Shown here piece after piece: positions 47,284 to 56,092 of a stretch of 64,000 nt of DNA (the stretch's first letter is position 1; every line of letters begins with the position of its first letter). A model generated the notes under the pieces. The model made no database searches and was not told the origin of the DNA. It was given only the letters and a program-made list of their open reading frames with translations. Location of the stretch: NCBI GenBank assembly GCA_021739765.1, contig JAIPBD010000010.1:62001-126000 (forward strand). Direction: 5' to 3'. Origin of the DNA: Melioribacteraceae bacterium. Lineage in GTDB: Bacteria; Bacteroidota; Ignavibacteria; Ignavibacteriales; Melioribacteraceae. Position numbers and translations under genes: made by a program.

Positions 47284-48060
47284 TTACCCTTTTAGAAGTT
47301 TTAACTCGCCTTTATAAGTTGAAAATTCAATATAATGGCCGCCGCCATTTACTACTCCTCTAACATCATCCCGGGAATGTCTGCCCCTTTCTTCGATATC
47401 AAAATCTGATCTAATGTCACCTTTTTTGCTTAATTCCGCATCGATACTAAATCCGGCAGACTCCGGAATTCGAAGTGCGATTGTTCCTTTATAAGTCTCG
47501 AAACTACAATCGTCATCGAGATTTGTAAAAATGATTTCAACATCACCTTTATAAGTTTCCAAATCAACTGAGCCGTCAATCCCGGACATCAAAACTATCC
47601 CTTTATAAGTCTCAAATTTAATTTTCGAGTTAAGGTTGTTGATTTTGGATTCGGATTTGTAGTCCTTGATTGTTAAGTCTGCACTTTGTGGCATTTTAAT
47701 TTTATAGTGAACGAGTGCTCGAGTATTTGAACCGTTCCATGAATTGTTTTTTTTGTACTCGGTTTCAATGCTTAAAAAATCGTCCGAGGAGTCAAAATCA
47801 ATTCGGACTTCCTCAAGTTGTCTTTCCGGTGAGGTTCCACCGATCCAATCGGAATCATCAGCTTCAATTTTGGCATAAACGGATACTTCATTTTTGTCCC
47901 AAGATTCGATTTCAATGGTTCCTTTGTAAGTATCGATCTGTAACTCGCCGGTGGCGGATAAATTAAAGGATTTTTGAATTTCTCGCTCATGCTGAGCACT
48001 TACTTTGATTGAAATAAAAAATGCGGGAATGAATAGAAAGAGTATAAATTTCTTGAACAT
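47284..48060 (-). CDS. DUF4097-type exported protein with repeated TYKG motifs
   Basis: The 258-residue protein has a signal peptide (FILFLFIPAFFISIKVSAQ) and a parallel-beta-like body in which the motif TYKG recurs five times (TYKGTIEIES, TYKGIVLMS, TYKGDVEII, TYKGTIALR, TYKGELKLL). This rung-like repetition is typical of DUF4097/putative adhesins in anti-sigma or cell-envelope stress contexts. Function is unknown. It is transcribed away from the sensor kinase gene and sits alone. AAGGTGA precedes the ATG. Confidence 0.85.
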   Translation of the reverse strand: MFKKFILFLFIPAFFISIKVSAQHEREIQKSFNLSATGELQIDTYKGTIEIESWDKNEVSVYAKIEADDSDWIGGTSPERQLEEVRIDFDSSDDFLSIETEYKKNNSWNGSNTRALVHYKIKMPQSADLTIKDYKSESKINNLNSKIKFETYKGIVLMSGIDGSVDLETYKGDVEIIFTNLDDDCSFETYKGTIALRIPESAGFSIDAELSKKGDIRSDFDIEERGRHSRDDVRGVVNGGGHYIEFSTYKGELKLLKG

Positions 48061-48131
48061 GGAGTCACCTTAAATTTATGATCGTTCTACTTTAGACTTG
48101 CTTGCGGGGAAAAGGTTGTATCTGGGAAAGG

Positions 48132-48177
48132 AAAAAAGGGGACTGCTTTTCCTGTGCTTAAGATTTAAGCAGCCCCT
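48132..48177 (-). terminator. Rho-independent terminator after the CDGSH gene
   Basis: On the minus strand GGGGCTGCTT pairs with AAGCAGTCCCC (one bulged base) and is followed directly by TTTTTT. It lies just past the stop of the CDGSH gene at 48184. Confidence 0.8.
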
Positions 48178-48183
48178 GTAAAA

Positions 48184-48420
48184 TTATATTTTTGAATGAG
48201 TACCATCACAAAATGGTGCGTTGGCAGAATTTTTACAGCCACACCACGCGACAGTTTTGCTTTCTTTTATTTCTTCAATAACCGGTGAAAACTCTGATCC
48301 TTTATGCGAGCCATCGCAGAATGGTTGATTTGATGATTGACCACAGGCGCACCATGCATATTTTCCGGCTTCAACTTTTAGTACAAATGGGGATTTTTGA
48401 GCAATAATTGGTTCAGCCAT
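48184..48420 (-). CDS. Double CDGSH iron-sulfur domain protein
   Basis: The 78-residue protein holds two CDGSH-type [2Fe-2S] sites, each with three Cys and one His: WCACGQSSNQPFCDGSH and WCGCKNSANAPFCDGTH. MitoNEET-like proteins of this kind act in electron or iron-sulfur transfer. There is no signal or membrane anchor, so it is cytoplasmic. GGAG precedes the ATG by six bases. It follows the fumC and lipoprotein genes and ends at a clear terminator. Confidence 0.93.
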   Translation of the reverse strand: MAEPIIAQKSPFVLKVEAGKYAWCACGQSSNQPFCDGSHKGSEFSPVIEEIKESKTVAWCGCKNSANAPFCDGTHSKI

Positions 48421-48429
48421 TGTTAACTC

Positions 48430-48738
48430 CTACTTTTTAAAGATATTTTTGATTTCAATTAAAACACCCCATTGGTGAAAACTGACTTGATTTTCCAATT
48501 CTTCGTAATCAAAAATTACCTCGAGTCCTTCGATCTGAAATTCCACGGAAAGATTAATTGGATCATAATGCCTATCGTCATTCCCAATTATTCCCCAGAA
48601 ACCACCTTCGAAGTCGAGATACGTCACTTTCCCTTGAGCTGTTCCAAAGCGTTCATTATCTGTTACACAAGCATTTATTAAAAGGCCTGATAGTAGAAAA
48701 ACAATAATCAGAGCAATTGAGTTTCTCAATTCCCTCAT
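48430..48738 (-). CDS. Small lipoprotein of unknown function
   Basis: A 102-residue protein with a lipobox (LLSGLLINACVTDNE) and a compact beta-rich domain (AQGKVTYLDFEGGFWGIIGNDDRHYDPINL). The sequence resembles no family I can name. Its ATG overlaps the fumC stop (TAATG), so it is translationally coupled to fumarase; the reason is unclear. Confidence 0.7.
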   Translation of the reverse strand: MRELRNSIALIIVFLLSGLLINACVTDNERFGTAQGKVTYLDFEGGFWGIIGNDDRHYDPINLSVEFQIEGLEVIFDYEELENQVSFHQWGVLIEIKNIFKK

Positions 48739-50126
48739 TATTTAGGACCAATCATATTTTCCGGTTTAACTTTTTCGTCGAACTCGGTTTCTGTTAGCAG
48801 TCCTAATTCAACAGCTGCTTCTTTCAGTGTAGTATTGTCGTTATATGCTTTCTTTGCCACTTTTGCCGCGTTATCATATCCGATGTGCGGATTCAAAGCC
48901 GTAACTAACATCAACGAATTCTGTAGATTTTTTTTGATGTTGATATGGTTCGCTTCGATTCCGACAACACAATTGTCGGTGAAACTTTCCGACGCATCCG
49001 CAATTAACCGAATTGATTGAAGTAAGTTATAGATCATCATCGGTTTGAATACGTTTAATTCAAAATGTCCGGTTGCGCCTCCTACATTTATCGCGGTATC
49101 GTTACCAATTACCTGCGCGCAAACCATTGTCATTGCTTCAGATTGAGTTGGATTAACTTTCCCGGGCATAATTGAACTTCCCGGTTCGTTGGCCGGAAGA
49201 TTCAATTCTCCGATTCCGCAGCGTGGACCTGAACCGAGTAATCTAATATCATTTGCTATTTTCATTAAAGAAACAGCCAAAGTTTTCAATGTTCCACTCG
49301 CTTCAACAATCGCGTCATGTGCAGCAAGTGCTTCAAATTTGTTCGGCGCAGTTACAAAATTTAGTCCGGTAATTGTAGAAATTTTTTGTGCCGAAAGAAC
49401 AGCAAAATCTTTATGAGTATTTAATCCGGTTCCTACCGCAGTACCACCGAGAGCAAGCTCTGAAAGTCTTGGTAAAAATCCGTTTATTCTATCAAGTCCA
49501 TTTGAGAGTTGCTGAACATAACCGGAGAATTCCTGACCGAGAGTTAATGGAACCGCATCCATTAAATGTGTACGACCGATTTTTATTATGTCACTAAATT
49601 CGCCTGCTTTTTGATTCAGTGCGTCCCTAAGTTTTGTAATCATTGGAATTAATCTTCGATTGACCTCTTCAACTGCAGCTATATGCATAGCGGTCGGGAA
49701 AGTATCGTTGGAGGATTGAGCTTTATTGACATCATCGTTCGGATGAATCGGATTTTTACTCCCCATTTCGCCGCCGGCAATTTCTATAGCCCGATTCGCG
49801 ATAACTTCGTTCGAGTTCATATTAGTTTGAGTTCCGGAACCGGTTTGCCAAATAACCAGAGGGAAGTGTTCATCTAATTTTCCTTCAATAACTTCATCAG
49901 CTGCCTGGATTATCAAATCCGCTTTTTCTTGAGACAATACTCCCAACTCTTGATTAGTTTGTGCAGCCGCTTTTTTTAGAATACCAAGTGCGCGAATCAA
50001 TTCACGCGGCATTTTTTCGTTTCCAATTTTAAAATTCATTATTGATCGTGCGGTTTGCGCTCCGTAATAACGGTCTGCCGGAACTTTTAATTCGCCCATT
50101 GTGTCCGTTTCTAATCTGTAATCCAT
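48738..50126 (-). CDS. fumC: Class II fumarate hydratase
   Basis: FumC interconverts fumarate and malate in the TCA cycle. The protein (462 residues from ATG 50126) shows [32 protein letters not shown] and the superfamily signature [16 protein letters not shown]. The motif SxxMPxKxN is shared with aspartase and argininosuccinate lyase; the remaining conserved blocks and length favour fumarase. ATG 50126 follows GGAG with a six-base spacer; an in-frame TTG four codons earlier is less likely. Confidence 0.94.
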   Translation of the reverse strand: MDYRLETDTMGELKVPADRYYGAQTARSIMNFKIGNEKMPRELIRALGILKKAAAQTNQELGVLSQEKADLIIQAADEVIEGKLDEHFPLVIWQTGSGTQTNMNSNEVIANRAIEIAGGEMGSKNPIHPNDDVNKAQSSNDTFPTAMHIAAVEEVNRRLIPMITKLRDALNQKAGEFSDIIKIGRTHLMDAVPLTLGQEFSGYVQQLSNGLDRINGFLPRLSELALGGTAVGTGLNTHKDFAVLSAQKISTITGLNFVTAPNKFEALAAHDAIVEASGTLKTLAVSLMKIANDIRLLGSGPRCGIGELNLPANEPGSSIMPGKVNPTQSEAMTMVCAQVIGNDTAINVGGATGHFELNVFKPMMIYNLLQSIRLIADASESFTDNCVVGIEANHINIKKNLQNSLMLVTALNPHIGYDNAAKVAKKAYNDNTTLKEAAVELGLLTETEFDEKVKPENMIGPK

Positions 50127-50159
50127 GTTATTCTCCAATTTTTTAACAAATACGAAAAT

Positions 50160-50816
50160 TTATTTTACAAAGTTATTGATTCTTCTCGCTCCAACATAGC
50201 GGGATTTGTAATAATTCGACTGAATATTCGAAATTGTAACGCCTTTGGAAACACTCGAATGCGCAAAAAGATCGTCACCGAGGTAAACCCCGACGTGTCC
50301 CGGAAACGACCTTCTTGTTGTATTAAAAAAAACCAGATCCCCAAACTCAAGATTCAGTTGATCATTAATAACATTACCGACCTGATATTGTAATGAAGCG
50401 GTTCGTGGAAGTTCTACATTTAAGGATTCCTTGAATAAGGTTTGTGTAAAACCTGAACAATCGGCACCGCTTTTGGATTCGCCACCAAATTGGTAGGGTG
50501 TATTTACAAACTTTAGAACATCGAAGAGTAATTTTTCTTTGGGATTTGAAATAGTTGCAATTGTGGGATTGGAAAATTTCTGAAGCAATATTTCATTCTC
50601 CACATCGCTCTCTTCCGGTGGCATTTCATCAAACTCGGCATAGGTTGAATCATCATTTTCAGACGAAAACCTTACCGAATTATCTTTAACAGATTCTTTC
50701 TCGGGCGGAGGTTTTTTAAATCTGCTGCTATAGGAAGATGATGAACAACCTGCAAATGTGAAAATCAGAAATAAAAGAAATGAAAATATGATTTTATAGA
50801 AAAATTCTCTAACCAA
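50160..50816 (-). CDS. NlpC/P60 (C40) peptidoglycan hydrolase, lipoprotein
   Basis: The 218-residue protein has a lipobox ([11 protein letters not shown]) and an acidic linker, then the NlpC/P60 papain-like fold. Catalytic Cys120 lies in [13 protein letters not shown] and the catalytic His in [20 protein letters not shown]. It cleaves D-gamma-Glu-diamino acid bonds in peptidoglycan stem peptides. The start (TTG 50816) overlaps the rpoD stop by eight bases, an odd coupling of a cell-wall enzyme to the sigma-factor gene. Confidence 0.88.
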   Translation of the reverse strand: MVREFFYKIIFSFLLFLIFTFAGCSSSSYSSRFKKPPPEKESVKDNSVRFSSENDDSTYAEFDEMPPEESDVENEILLQKFSNPTIATISNPKEKLLFDVLKFVNTPYQFGGESKSGADCSGFTQTLFKESLNVELPRTASLQYQVGNVINDQLNLEFGDLVFFNTTRRSFPGHVGVYLGDDLFAHSSVSKGVTISNIQSNYYKSRYVGARRINNFVK

Positions 50817-51663
50817 GATATGTTCTTAAGTTTTTACTTCTAGTTGTGTGCCTTAGCCGTCTTATTGCCTTTTCTTTAATTTGACGAACTCGCTCCCTTG
50901 TGAGGTTAAATTTTTCGCCAATCTCTTCCAGAGTCATTGAATGTTCTTTATCAAGTCCGAAGTATAATCGAATAACTTCGGATTCCCTGTGCGATAATCC
51001 ACCAAGGGCACGTTTAACTTCTTCTTTTAAGGAGTCTGTCATTAGGGTAGAATCCGGAGCTTTTTCTCCGTCATTTTCTAATATATCTATCAATCTGTTT
51101 TCATCGCCTTGCGCAAAAGGCGCATCGACTGAAATATGCCTTCCCGCAATTCTCAGCGCGTCGGAAACTTCCGCCATTTCCATTTCGAGTTCGGTTGCAA
51201 GTTCACTTGCGCTGGGTTCACGCTCAAATTCTTGTTCTAAATTGCTGTAAGCTTTTCCGATTTTATTTAATGCGCCAACACGATTGAGCGGAAGTCTAAC
51301 TATTCTGGATTGTTCGGCTAAGGCCTGAAGAATTGATTGTCGGATCCACCAAACCGCGTACGAGATAAACTTGAACCCACGGGTTTCATCAAATCTTTTT
51401 GCCGCTTTAATCAACCCTAGATTTCCTTCATTGATAAGGTCACCCAAAGTTAAACCTTGGTTTTGATATTGTTTCGCGACGCTTACCACAAACCGTAAAT
51501 TACATTTTACGATTTTTTCAAGGGCTTTGTCATCACCTTTTTTAATTTTAATAGCCAAATCGATTTCTTCATCGGGAGTTAATAAACTAACCTTCCCAAT
51601 CTCTTGCAGATACTTATCTAATGATTGACTTTCCCTGTTTGTGAACTGTTTAGAAATTTTCAA
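50809..51663 (-). CDS. rpoD: Primary sigma factor, short Bacteroidota type
   Basis: The 284-residue protein has sigma-70 regions 1.2 through 4: [72 protein letters not shown] (cited in part), and the region 4 helix-turn-helix [28 protein letters not shown]. It has no region 1.1 and is half the length of E. coli RpoD, the form seen in Bacteroidota, where it reads TAnnTTTG/TTTG promoters. The start is TTG at 51663, fixed by AGGAGG eight bases upstream. It lies 20 bases after the second EutN gene. Confidence 0.95.
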   Translation of the reverse strand: MKISKQFTNRESQSLDKYLQEIGKVSLLTPDEEIDLAIKIKKGDDKALEKIVKCNLRFVVSVAKQYQNQGLTLGDLINEGNLGLIKAAKRFDETRGFKFISYAVWWIRQSILQALAEQSRIVRLPLNRVGALNKIGKAYSNLEQEFEREPSASELATELEMEMAEVSDALRIAGRHISVDAPFAQGDENRLIDILENDGEKAPDSTLMTDSLKEEVKRALGGLSHRESEVIRLYFGLDKEHSMTLEEIGEKFNLTRERVRQIKEKAIRRLRHTTRSKNLRTYLG

Positions 51664-51683
51664 GAATGAAACCTCCTAAATTA

Positions 51684-51950
51684 TTAGCCATTATGAACGG
51701 AATCAACAATTCCCACGATTGAAGCGTCAACCGGCGCCATATTAACATCCAAAGGTATAACTGCCTCACTCGCGGTCACAAAATATATTATTTCCCCGGG
51801 ACCGGCGCCTACGGTATCCAGCGCGACTATCGGGTCACCAATTTTTTCATACTCGCCGTTAAGCGGTTGCACAAACTGCATTTTATAACCGGTTAATGTT
51901 TCGTATTTCTTGGTCGCCCAAATAGTTCCAATCACTCTGCCGAGTATCAT
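51684..51950 (-). CDS. EutN/CcmL-type microcompartment vertex protein (copy 1)
   Basis: The 88-residue protein has the BMC-P pentamer pattern: MILGRVIGTIWATKKYETLTG, LDTVGAGPGEIIYFVTASEA and PVDASIVGIVD. Such pentamers cap the vertices of bacterial microcompartments. Its start overlaps the stop of the second EutN-like gene by four bases, and rpoD follows. No BMC-H hexamer shell gene is in the window, so the remaining shell genes must be elsewhere. The aldehyde dehydrogenase at 14226 is a candidate cargo. Confidence 0.93.
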   Translation of the reverse strand: MILGRVIGTIWATKKYETLTGYKMQFVQPLNGEYEKIGDPIVALDTVGAGPGEIIYFVTASEAVIPLDVNMAPVDASIVGIVDSVHNG

Positions 51951-52246
51951 CCGTTAACCGTTTCTTCAAGTTTTTCTTTGATGGATAAATCCAGCTTGTC
52001 AACAATTGCCATAATTACCGCATCGACCGGTTTGTTGTTTGTTAATGTTGTTTGACGAGCAGAACTACCTTGAGCAACCAAAACAATTTCTCCAAAACCG
52101 GCTCCCACAGAATCCACCGCGACAACAAAATCCTTTTTGGGATTTAATTCCAAATCCAATTCTCTTACAATTAAAAATTTTGCGCCAACCAGATTTTCAT
52201 CTTTTCTTGTGGACCAGACTGTTCCGATTACTTTACCTAAAATCAA
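51947..52246 (-). CDS. EutN/CcmL-type microcompartment vertex protein (copy 2)
   Basis: The 99-residue paralogue reads MILGKVIGTVWSTRKDENLVG, VDSVGAGFGEIVLVAQGSSAR and PVDAVIMAIVDKL, with a longer C-terminal helix than copy 1. Two vertex proteins in tandem are frequent in catabolic microcompartments, where different pentamers may occupy different vertices. It follows the PIN gene by 13 bases and precedes copy 1 with a four-base overlap. Confidence 0.93.
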   Translation of the reverse strand: MILGKVIGTVWSTRKDENLVGAKFLIVRELDLELNPKKDFVVAVDSVGAGFGEIVLVAQGSSARQTTLTNNKPVDAVIMAIVDKLDLSIKEKLEETVNG

Positions 52247-52259
52247 ACTTCACCTCTTC

Positions 52260-52634
52260 TTATAAAACTAATATTTCCAATCCGCTTTCTCTGTATCGAT
52301 CTTTATTAAAAGTTACAATTGACAATTTTGAGGATTTTGCAATTGTTAAAATCAAAGCATCTCTTACGTTTGTAACCTTATCCGAGAATTCGCCGACCAT
52401 TAAACTGTATCTTGAATGCATACCAATAACTTTAATTGCATACATTAATTTATCTACAGATTCTTTTTCATGCACAGATTTTACCGAAAAATATATCTCC
52501 GCTGAATTAATAACAGTGGTAAAACATTTCCCACTTTTCATCAGTTCTTCAAGTTTAGATTCACCTTCCGTCTCATGTTCGATGTGATCGATCAAAACAT
52601 CTGTTTCTATCAAATACTCTTTATTTCCAATCAT
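52260..52634 (-). CDS. PIN-domain protein, probable VapC-like toxin
   Basis: The 124-residue protein fits a PIN-domain ribonuclease: the first acidic residue is Asp12 in LIETDVLIDHI, a Glu follows in NSAEIYFS, and two Asp lie in VTNVRDALILTIAKSS and IVTFNKDRY. VapC toxins cut specific RNAs. ATG 52634 is preferred; an earlier in-frame start would lie in the upstream gene. It overlaps the upstream gene, a probable antitoxin, by 14 bases, the usual toxin-antitoxin arrangement. Confidence 0.8.
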   Translation of the reverse strand: MIGNKEYLIETDVLIDHIEHETEGESKLEELMKSGKCFTTVINSAEIYFSVKSVHEKESVDKLMYAIKVIGMHSRYSLMVGEFSDKVTNVRDALILTIAKSSKLSIVTFNKDRYRESGLEILVL

Positions 52635-52926
52635 ATTGTGCAATTCTTTCTGATAATAAACCTTTTCGTAATTCACCCTTTGCTTTTAAGAAATAATAAA
52701 CCACACTCGGCGGAAGATTCTGAGTTTTCGAAATCGAATTGAACGCTTCAATATTAAGCCCTTCCGATTTTACGGCAGTTAAAGCGTCGCCATAAATCCT
52801 CATCTCGATTTTTTCGAAACCGTCTTTTTTCAATTTTTGGAAAACAGAAAGATCATATTCTATACTTCCACTATCTGAAATTTTGGCGGAGATTGTTCTC
52901 AGCTCTATATAGTTATCATCTTCCAT
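52621..52926 (-). CDS. Probable antitoxin partner of the PIN protein
   Basis: The 101-residue protein begins with beta strands (YIELRTISAKISDSGSIEYDL) and ends with a basic helical region (GELRKGLLSERIAQYDWK). A segment (FNSISKTQNLPPSVVYYFLKAKG) resembles a helix-turn-helix or swapped-hairpin DNA-binding element, but no antitoxin family is certain. The call rests on size, the overlapping stop/start with the PIN gene and the overlap with deoB by 11 bases. It could also simply be a small regulator. Confidence 0.55.
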   Translation of the reverse strand: MEDDNYIELRTISAKISDSGSIEYDLSVFQKLKKDGFEKIEMRIYGDALTAVKSEGLNIEAFNSISKTQNLPPSVVYYFLKAKGELRKGLLSERIAQYDWK

Positions 52927-54082
52927 CTAAAAAACTTTTACCTTTGAGATCATTATTTACTTTGTAGAAATGCGCGATTGTCTGGGCTAAATCCGAAAAT
53001 GTTTCACACGTTCCAAGATTTTTCCCCGCGCGATTTTTTCTGTACAAGAATATCGGGACATACTCCCTGCTGTGGTCGGTACTGATTGTAGTTGGATCGT
53101 TCCCATGGTCGGCAGTAATTGCAAGCACATCACTTTCGTCCAATGCATCAATGATTTCCGGCAGCCGATTATCGAATTCAATCAAAGCGTTGTGAAATCC
53201 ATCGGGGTCGTTTCGATGACCGAAATAAACATCAAAATCTACAAGGTTCGCGAATATAAAACTGTTTTTTGATTCCGCTGAATAGTGAATGATTTTTTCA
53301 ATTCCTTCGCTATTGGATTTTGTCTTGACTTGTTTATTTATTCCACGATAATTGAACAGATCATTTATTTTTCCTATCGCGATGGTATTAATACTTTCTT
53401 CGTGCAAAAAATCCAGTATTGTTTTTTTAGGCGGTGGAATTGAAAAATCCTTTCGATTAGTTGTTCTTTTATATGATCCGCTTTTGCCGACAAAAGGACG
53501 GGCAATTATTCTCCCGACCGAATGTTCATTTATAAAAATTTTGTTTCGTGATATTTCGCATATTTCATACAACCTTTCAATCGGAATAACTTCTTCATGA
53601 GCTGCAATTTGAAAAACCGAATCAGCAGAAGTATAAACAATTGGTTTCCCGGATTGAACATGCTCATCGCCCAATTCTTCTATTATAACTGTTCCCGAAG
53701 CAGCTTTATTTCCAAGAAATCCGGGCAGATTATTCAATTTTATAAATTTATCAAGAATCGAGGGAGGGAAACCATTGTGGTAATAAGGAAAATCAATTTC
53801 AACTTTTAAACCTCCCAGCTCCCAATGGCCCGTAGTAGAATCTTTCCCTTTGGAGATTTCACACATCTTTCCGTAGGAGGCCAGTGGATTGCTAATTGCG
53901 TGCAAACCCTTTAAGTCAAGAATATTGCCGAGTCCGAAATTTTGCAGATTAGGAAGATTTAATCCGCCTACTTTTTCAGCAATATTACCGAGTGTATTGC
54001 TCCCTTCATCCCCATAATTTGATGCATCGGGCAATTCACCTACACCAACTCCATCGAGTACTATGGCAATAAAATTATTCAT
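52916..54082 (-). CDS. deoB: Phosphopentomutase
   Basis: DeoB converts ribose- or deoxyribose-1-phosphate to the 5-phosphate in nucleoside salvage and catabolism. The 388-residue alkaline-phosphatase-superfamily protein shows the metal site IVLDGVGVGELPDA with SNTLGNIAE, GKDSTTGHWELGG and the second metal block ITADHGNDPTTISTDHSRE. It begins one base after the preceding GAF/GGDEF gene, and its stop overlaps the small antitoxin-like gene. Its position beside microcompartment vertex genes suggests nucleoside-derived sugar degradation (inference). Confidence 0.95.
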   Translation of the reverse strand: MNNFIAIVLDGVGVGELPDASNYGDEGSNTLGNIAEKVGGLNLPNLQNFGLGNILDLKGLHAISNPLASYGKMCEISKGKDSTTGHWELGGLKVEIDFPYYHNGFPPSILDKFIKLNNLPGFLGNKAASGTVIIEELGDEHVQSGKPIVYTSADSVFQIAAHEEVIPIERLYEICEISRNKIFINEHSVGRIIARPFVGKSGSYKRTTNRKDFSIPPPKKTILDFLHEESINTIAIGKINDLFNYRGINKQVKTKSNSEGIEKIIHYSAESKNSFIFANLVDFDVYFGHRNDPDGFHNALIEFDNRLPEIIDALDESDVLAITADHGNDPTTISTDHSREYVPIFLYRKNRAGKNLGTCETFSDLAQTIAHFYKVNNDLKGKSFLDGR

Positions 54083-54083
54083 A

Positions 54084-56006
54084 TTAGTTAATTGATTTGA
54101 CCGAATTACCGCCTTTTTCGACAGCTTTCAGTAAAGCTAATTCTGCATCATTAATTAATTCTTTCGAATTTTCTTTATGTAAAGTGGAAGCTATTCCGGC
54201 AGAAATTGTAAATGTAGTTTCTTTACCTTCGAATCGAACAGCTTTACGCGCCACTTTGATTCTTAATCTTTCGGCCCATAAAAATGCATCTTTCGTAGTC
54301 GTGTTAAAGAAATACAGCGCGAATATTTTTTGAGCTATTCGCCCGGTAAATGAAAGCGGCGGCATATCTTCTTTAATTAATCCCACAATTCCTTTCAGCA
54401 CCTTCGGAAACGGATCGCTATCAAACAAAGATTGTTGATCGGCATAATCATCAATCTTTAATAAAATAAGAGTTCCATGCGTTTGAGTAACTTGATTTTT
54501 ACTCAGTTCCTCTTCAACTTTTTTGCCGAATGAAATTTCATTTAGGAAGTTTGTTTCAACGTCGACGCTCAGAAGTCCACGTAACTTTGCCGTAGTTGAG
54601 TATGAATAAACTATAAAAGAAAATAATTTTAAGGATTTTTGCAGAAATTGGATCTCTGACTTTTGGTAGAAACTTTTCTTTAGATGTTCAAAGCAAAACG
54701 CGCCGTAGTTTTGATCCTCAAAAACCAAAGGAATTGTGAGAAACGAACCTTCGAGAGTTAAGTCTTCGTTTTTCTTGAATCTTTTGAACGCGCCTCCTGA
54801 TACATCCTCTATATTAACGGGTTTACCGGTTAATATTGCTTTCCCGACAATTGTGCCGGGAAGATCTAACTCTAAATTTTCGCCGATATATTTTAATGAA
54901 GTTTTGTTAACAATTTTGGAAGTTGTGAATTTTTGCCTGCCAGGATCAAAATAGACAAATGTAAATACATCCCAGTTCACGATATTATTTACCGCGGAGA
55001 CAATTGAATCTTGCAGTTCGTCTAACGATTCAAATTTTCTGTCAGCGTTTAATAATCCAAGTAATGCGTTTAATCTTTGTTCGGCGAACGATTCTTTGAA
55101 CTTTTCTTCGAATAAAGAAATAATTATTGAAATTACTCGAACCAACCTTCCCATCGAATAAATTGTCTCAAGTCCGAACACATCATTTTCTTTTGAATCA
55201 AGCGCAAGAATGCCTGCAACATTTTTCCCATAATAAAGCGGTACACCGACAAAACTTTTAATCCCTTCCGGATAATCGTAGTAACGGATCACATCCTTTT
55301 CGGCTTTTGCGCTTATATCTGTAATTATCTCCGGTTCTTCGGAAGTGGCAATTTTACTGAGAATATCATCTTCCAGATCAAACTTTTTCTCGGTAATATT
55401 TTTCGAAGATGAAATATATTTTTCCAAAGTTAAACGACGTTTTATACCATTGAACCAAAAGAAAATAGCGGTGTGCGCCATAAATGAATCTTTTGCAACT
55501 TGAAGCACTTTTTCTAACAGAAACGAGAATTGCGCGTCGTGACCAATATCTTCGGGCAGTTCCTCCTGGGCAATTTTTTCGAAATTTTGTTTAAGATCGG
55601 AAGGTTTGAAATATGAACGGCGCAAACCACGTTCATCAGGTTTGTAATCCCTGGAACTGATTACATCCATATTACGGTTAGGCGTGAGAACTGTAAATCC
55701 CTCGCCTTCATCACCATCAAAATTATTTTCCCTTGCGACCAGTTCTGATAAAACCTCATCTTTCTCTTCGTTTGGCTTCGGCGATGTTTGCATAGATTCC
55801 TCTTCGGCAATATCGTCATCACTATCCTCAAAGCCTGTTGGTTTAGAATTATCTCGCAGGAAAATTATAAATCCGACATAAATTGTGATAGCGACCGCAG
55901 CGGCTATTTTTAGTACCAAATCGTCGGTAAATATTGGTAAAGCGGCAAGAAGCGGTATTATCGCAAAGATTAATATTCGTTTTTTATATTTTGAAGAGTC
56001 ACTCAT
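54084..56006 (-). CDS. Membrane protein with GAF domains and a degenerate GGDEF-like domain
   Basis: The 640-residue protein has two membrane helices near residues 12-50, an acidic linker, two GAF-like regions (about 165-305 and 320-480, e.g. SFVGVPLYYGKNVAGILALDS) and a C-terminal GGDEF-fold (about 490-640). The catalytic motif is lost: where GGDEF is expected the sequence reads IAQKIFALYF, although the following TISAGIAS and ERLRIKVAR elements remain. It is probably a signal sensor without diguanylate cyclase activity. ATG 56006 is chosen over a TTG three codons earlier. It is one base from deoB. Confidence 0.75.
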   Translation of the reverse strand: MSDSSKYKKRILIFAIIPLLAALPIFTDDLVLKIAAAVAITIYVGFIIFLRDNSKPTGFEDSDDDIAEEESMQTSPKPNEEKDEVLSELVARENNFDGDEGEGFTVLTPNRNMDVISSRDYKPDERGLRRSYFKPSDLKQNFEKIAQEELPEDIGHDAQFSFLLEKVLQVAKDSFMAHTAIFFWFNGIKRRLTLEKYISSSKNITEKKFDLEDDILSKIATSEEPEIITDISAKAEKDVIRYYDYPEGIKSFVGVPLYYGKNVAGILALDSKENDVFGLETIYSMGRLVRVISIIISLFEEKFKESFAEQRLNALLGLLNADRKFESLDELQDSIVSAVNNIVNWDVFTFVYFDPGRQKFTTSKIVNKTSLKYIGENLELDLPGTIVGKAILTGKPVNIEDVSGGAFKRFKKNEDLTLEGSFLTIPLVFEDQNYGAFCFEHLKKSFYQKSEIQFLQKSLKLFSFIVYSYSTTAKLRGLLSVDVETNFLNEISFGKKVEEELSKNQVTQTHGTLILLKIDDYADQQSLFDSDPFPKVLKGIVGLIKEDMPPLSFTGRIAQKIFALYFFNTTTKDAFLWAERLRIKVARKAVRFEGKETTFTISAGIASTLHKENSKELINDAELALLKAVEKGGNSVKSIN

Positions 56007-56092
56007 ATACTGCAATTAAATTTATTGTCATAAATTTAACAATAATTCACTTGAAAATTACACCTATGAGCGTAAAAGAGAATTTAATTTGA

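Noticed and set aside
48738-50126. Aspartate ammonia-lyase instead of fumarase
   Set aside because: The shared [10 protein letters not shown] motif fits both, but [32 protein letters not shown] and length fit fumarase class II better.
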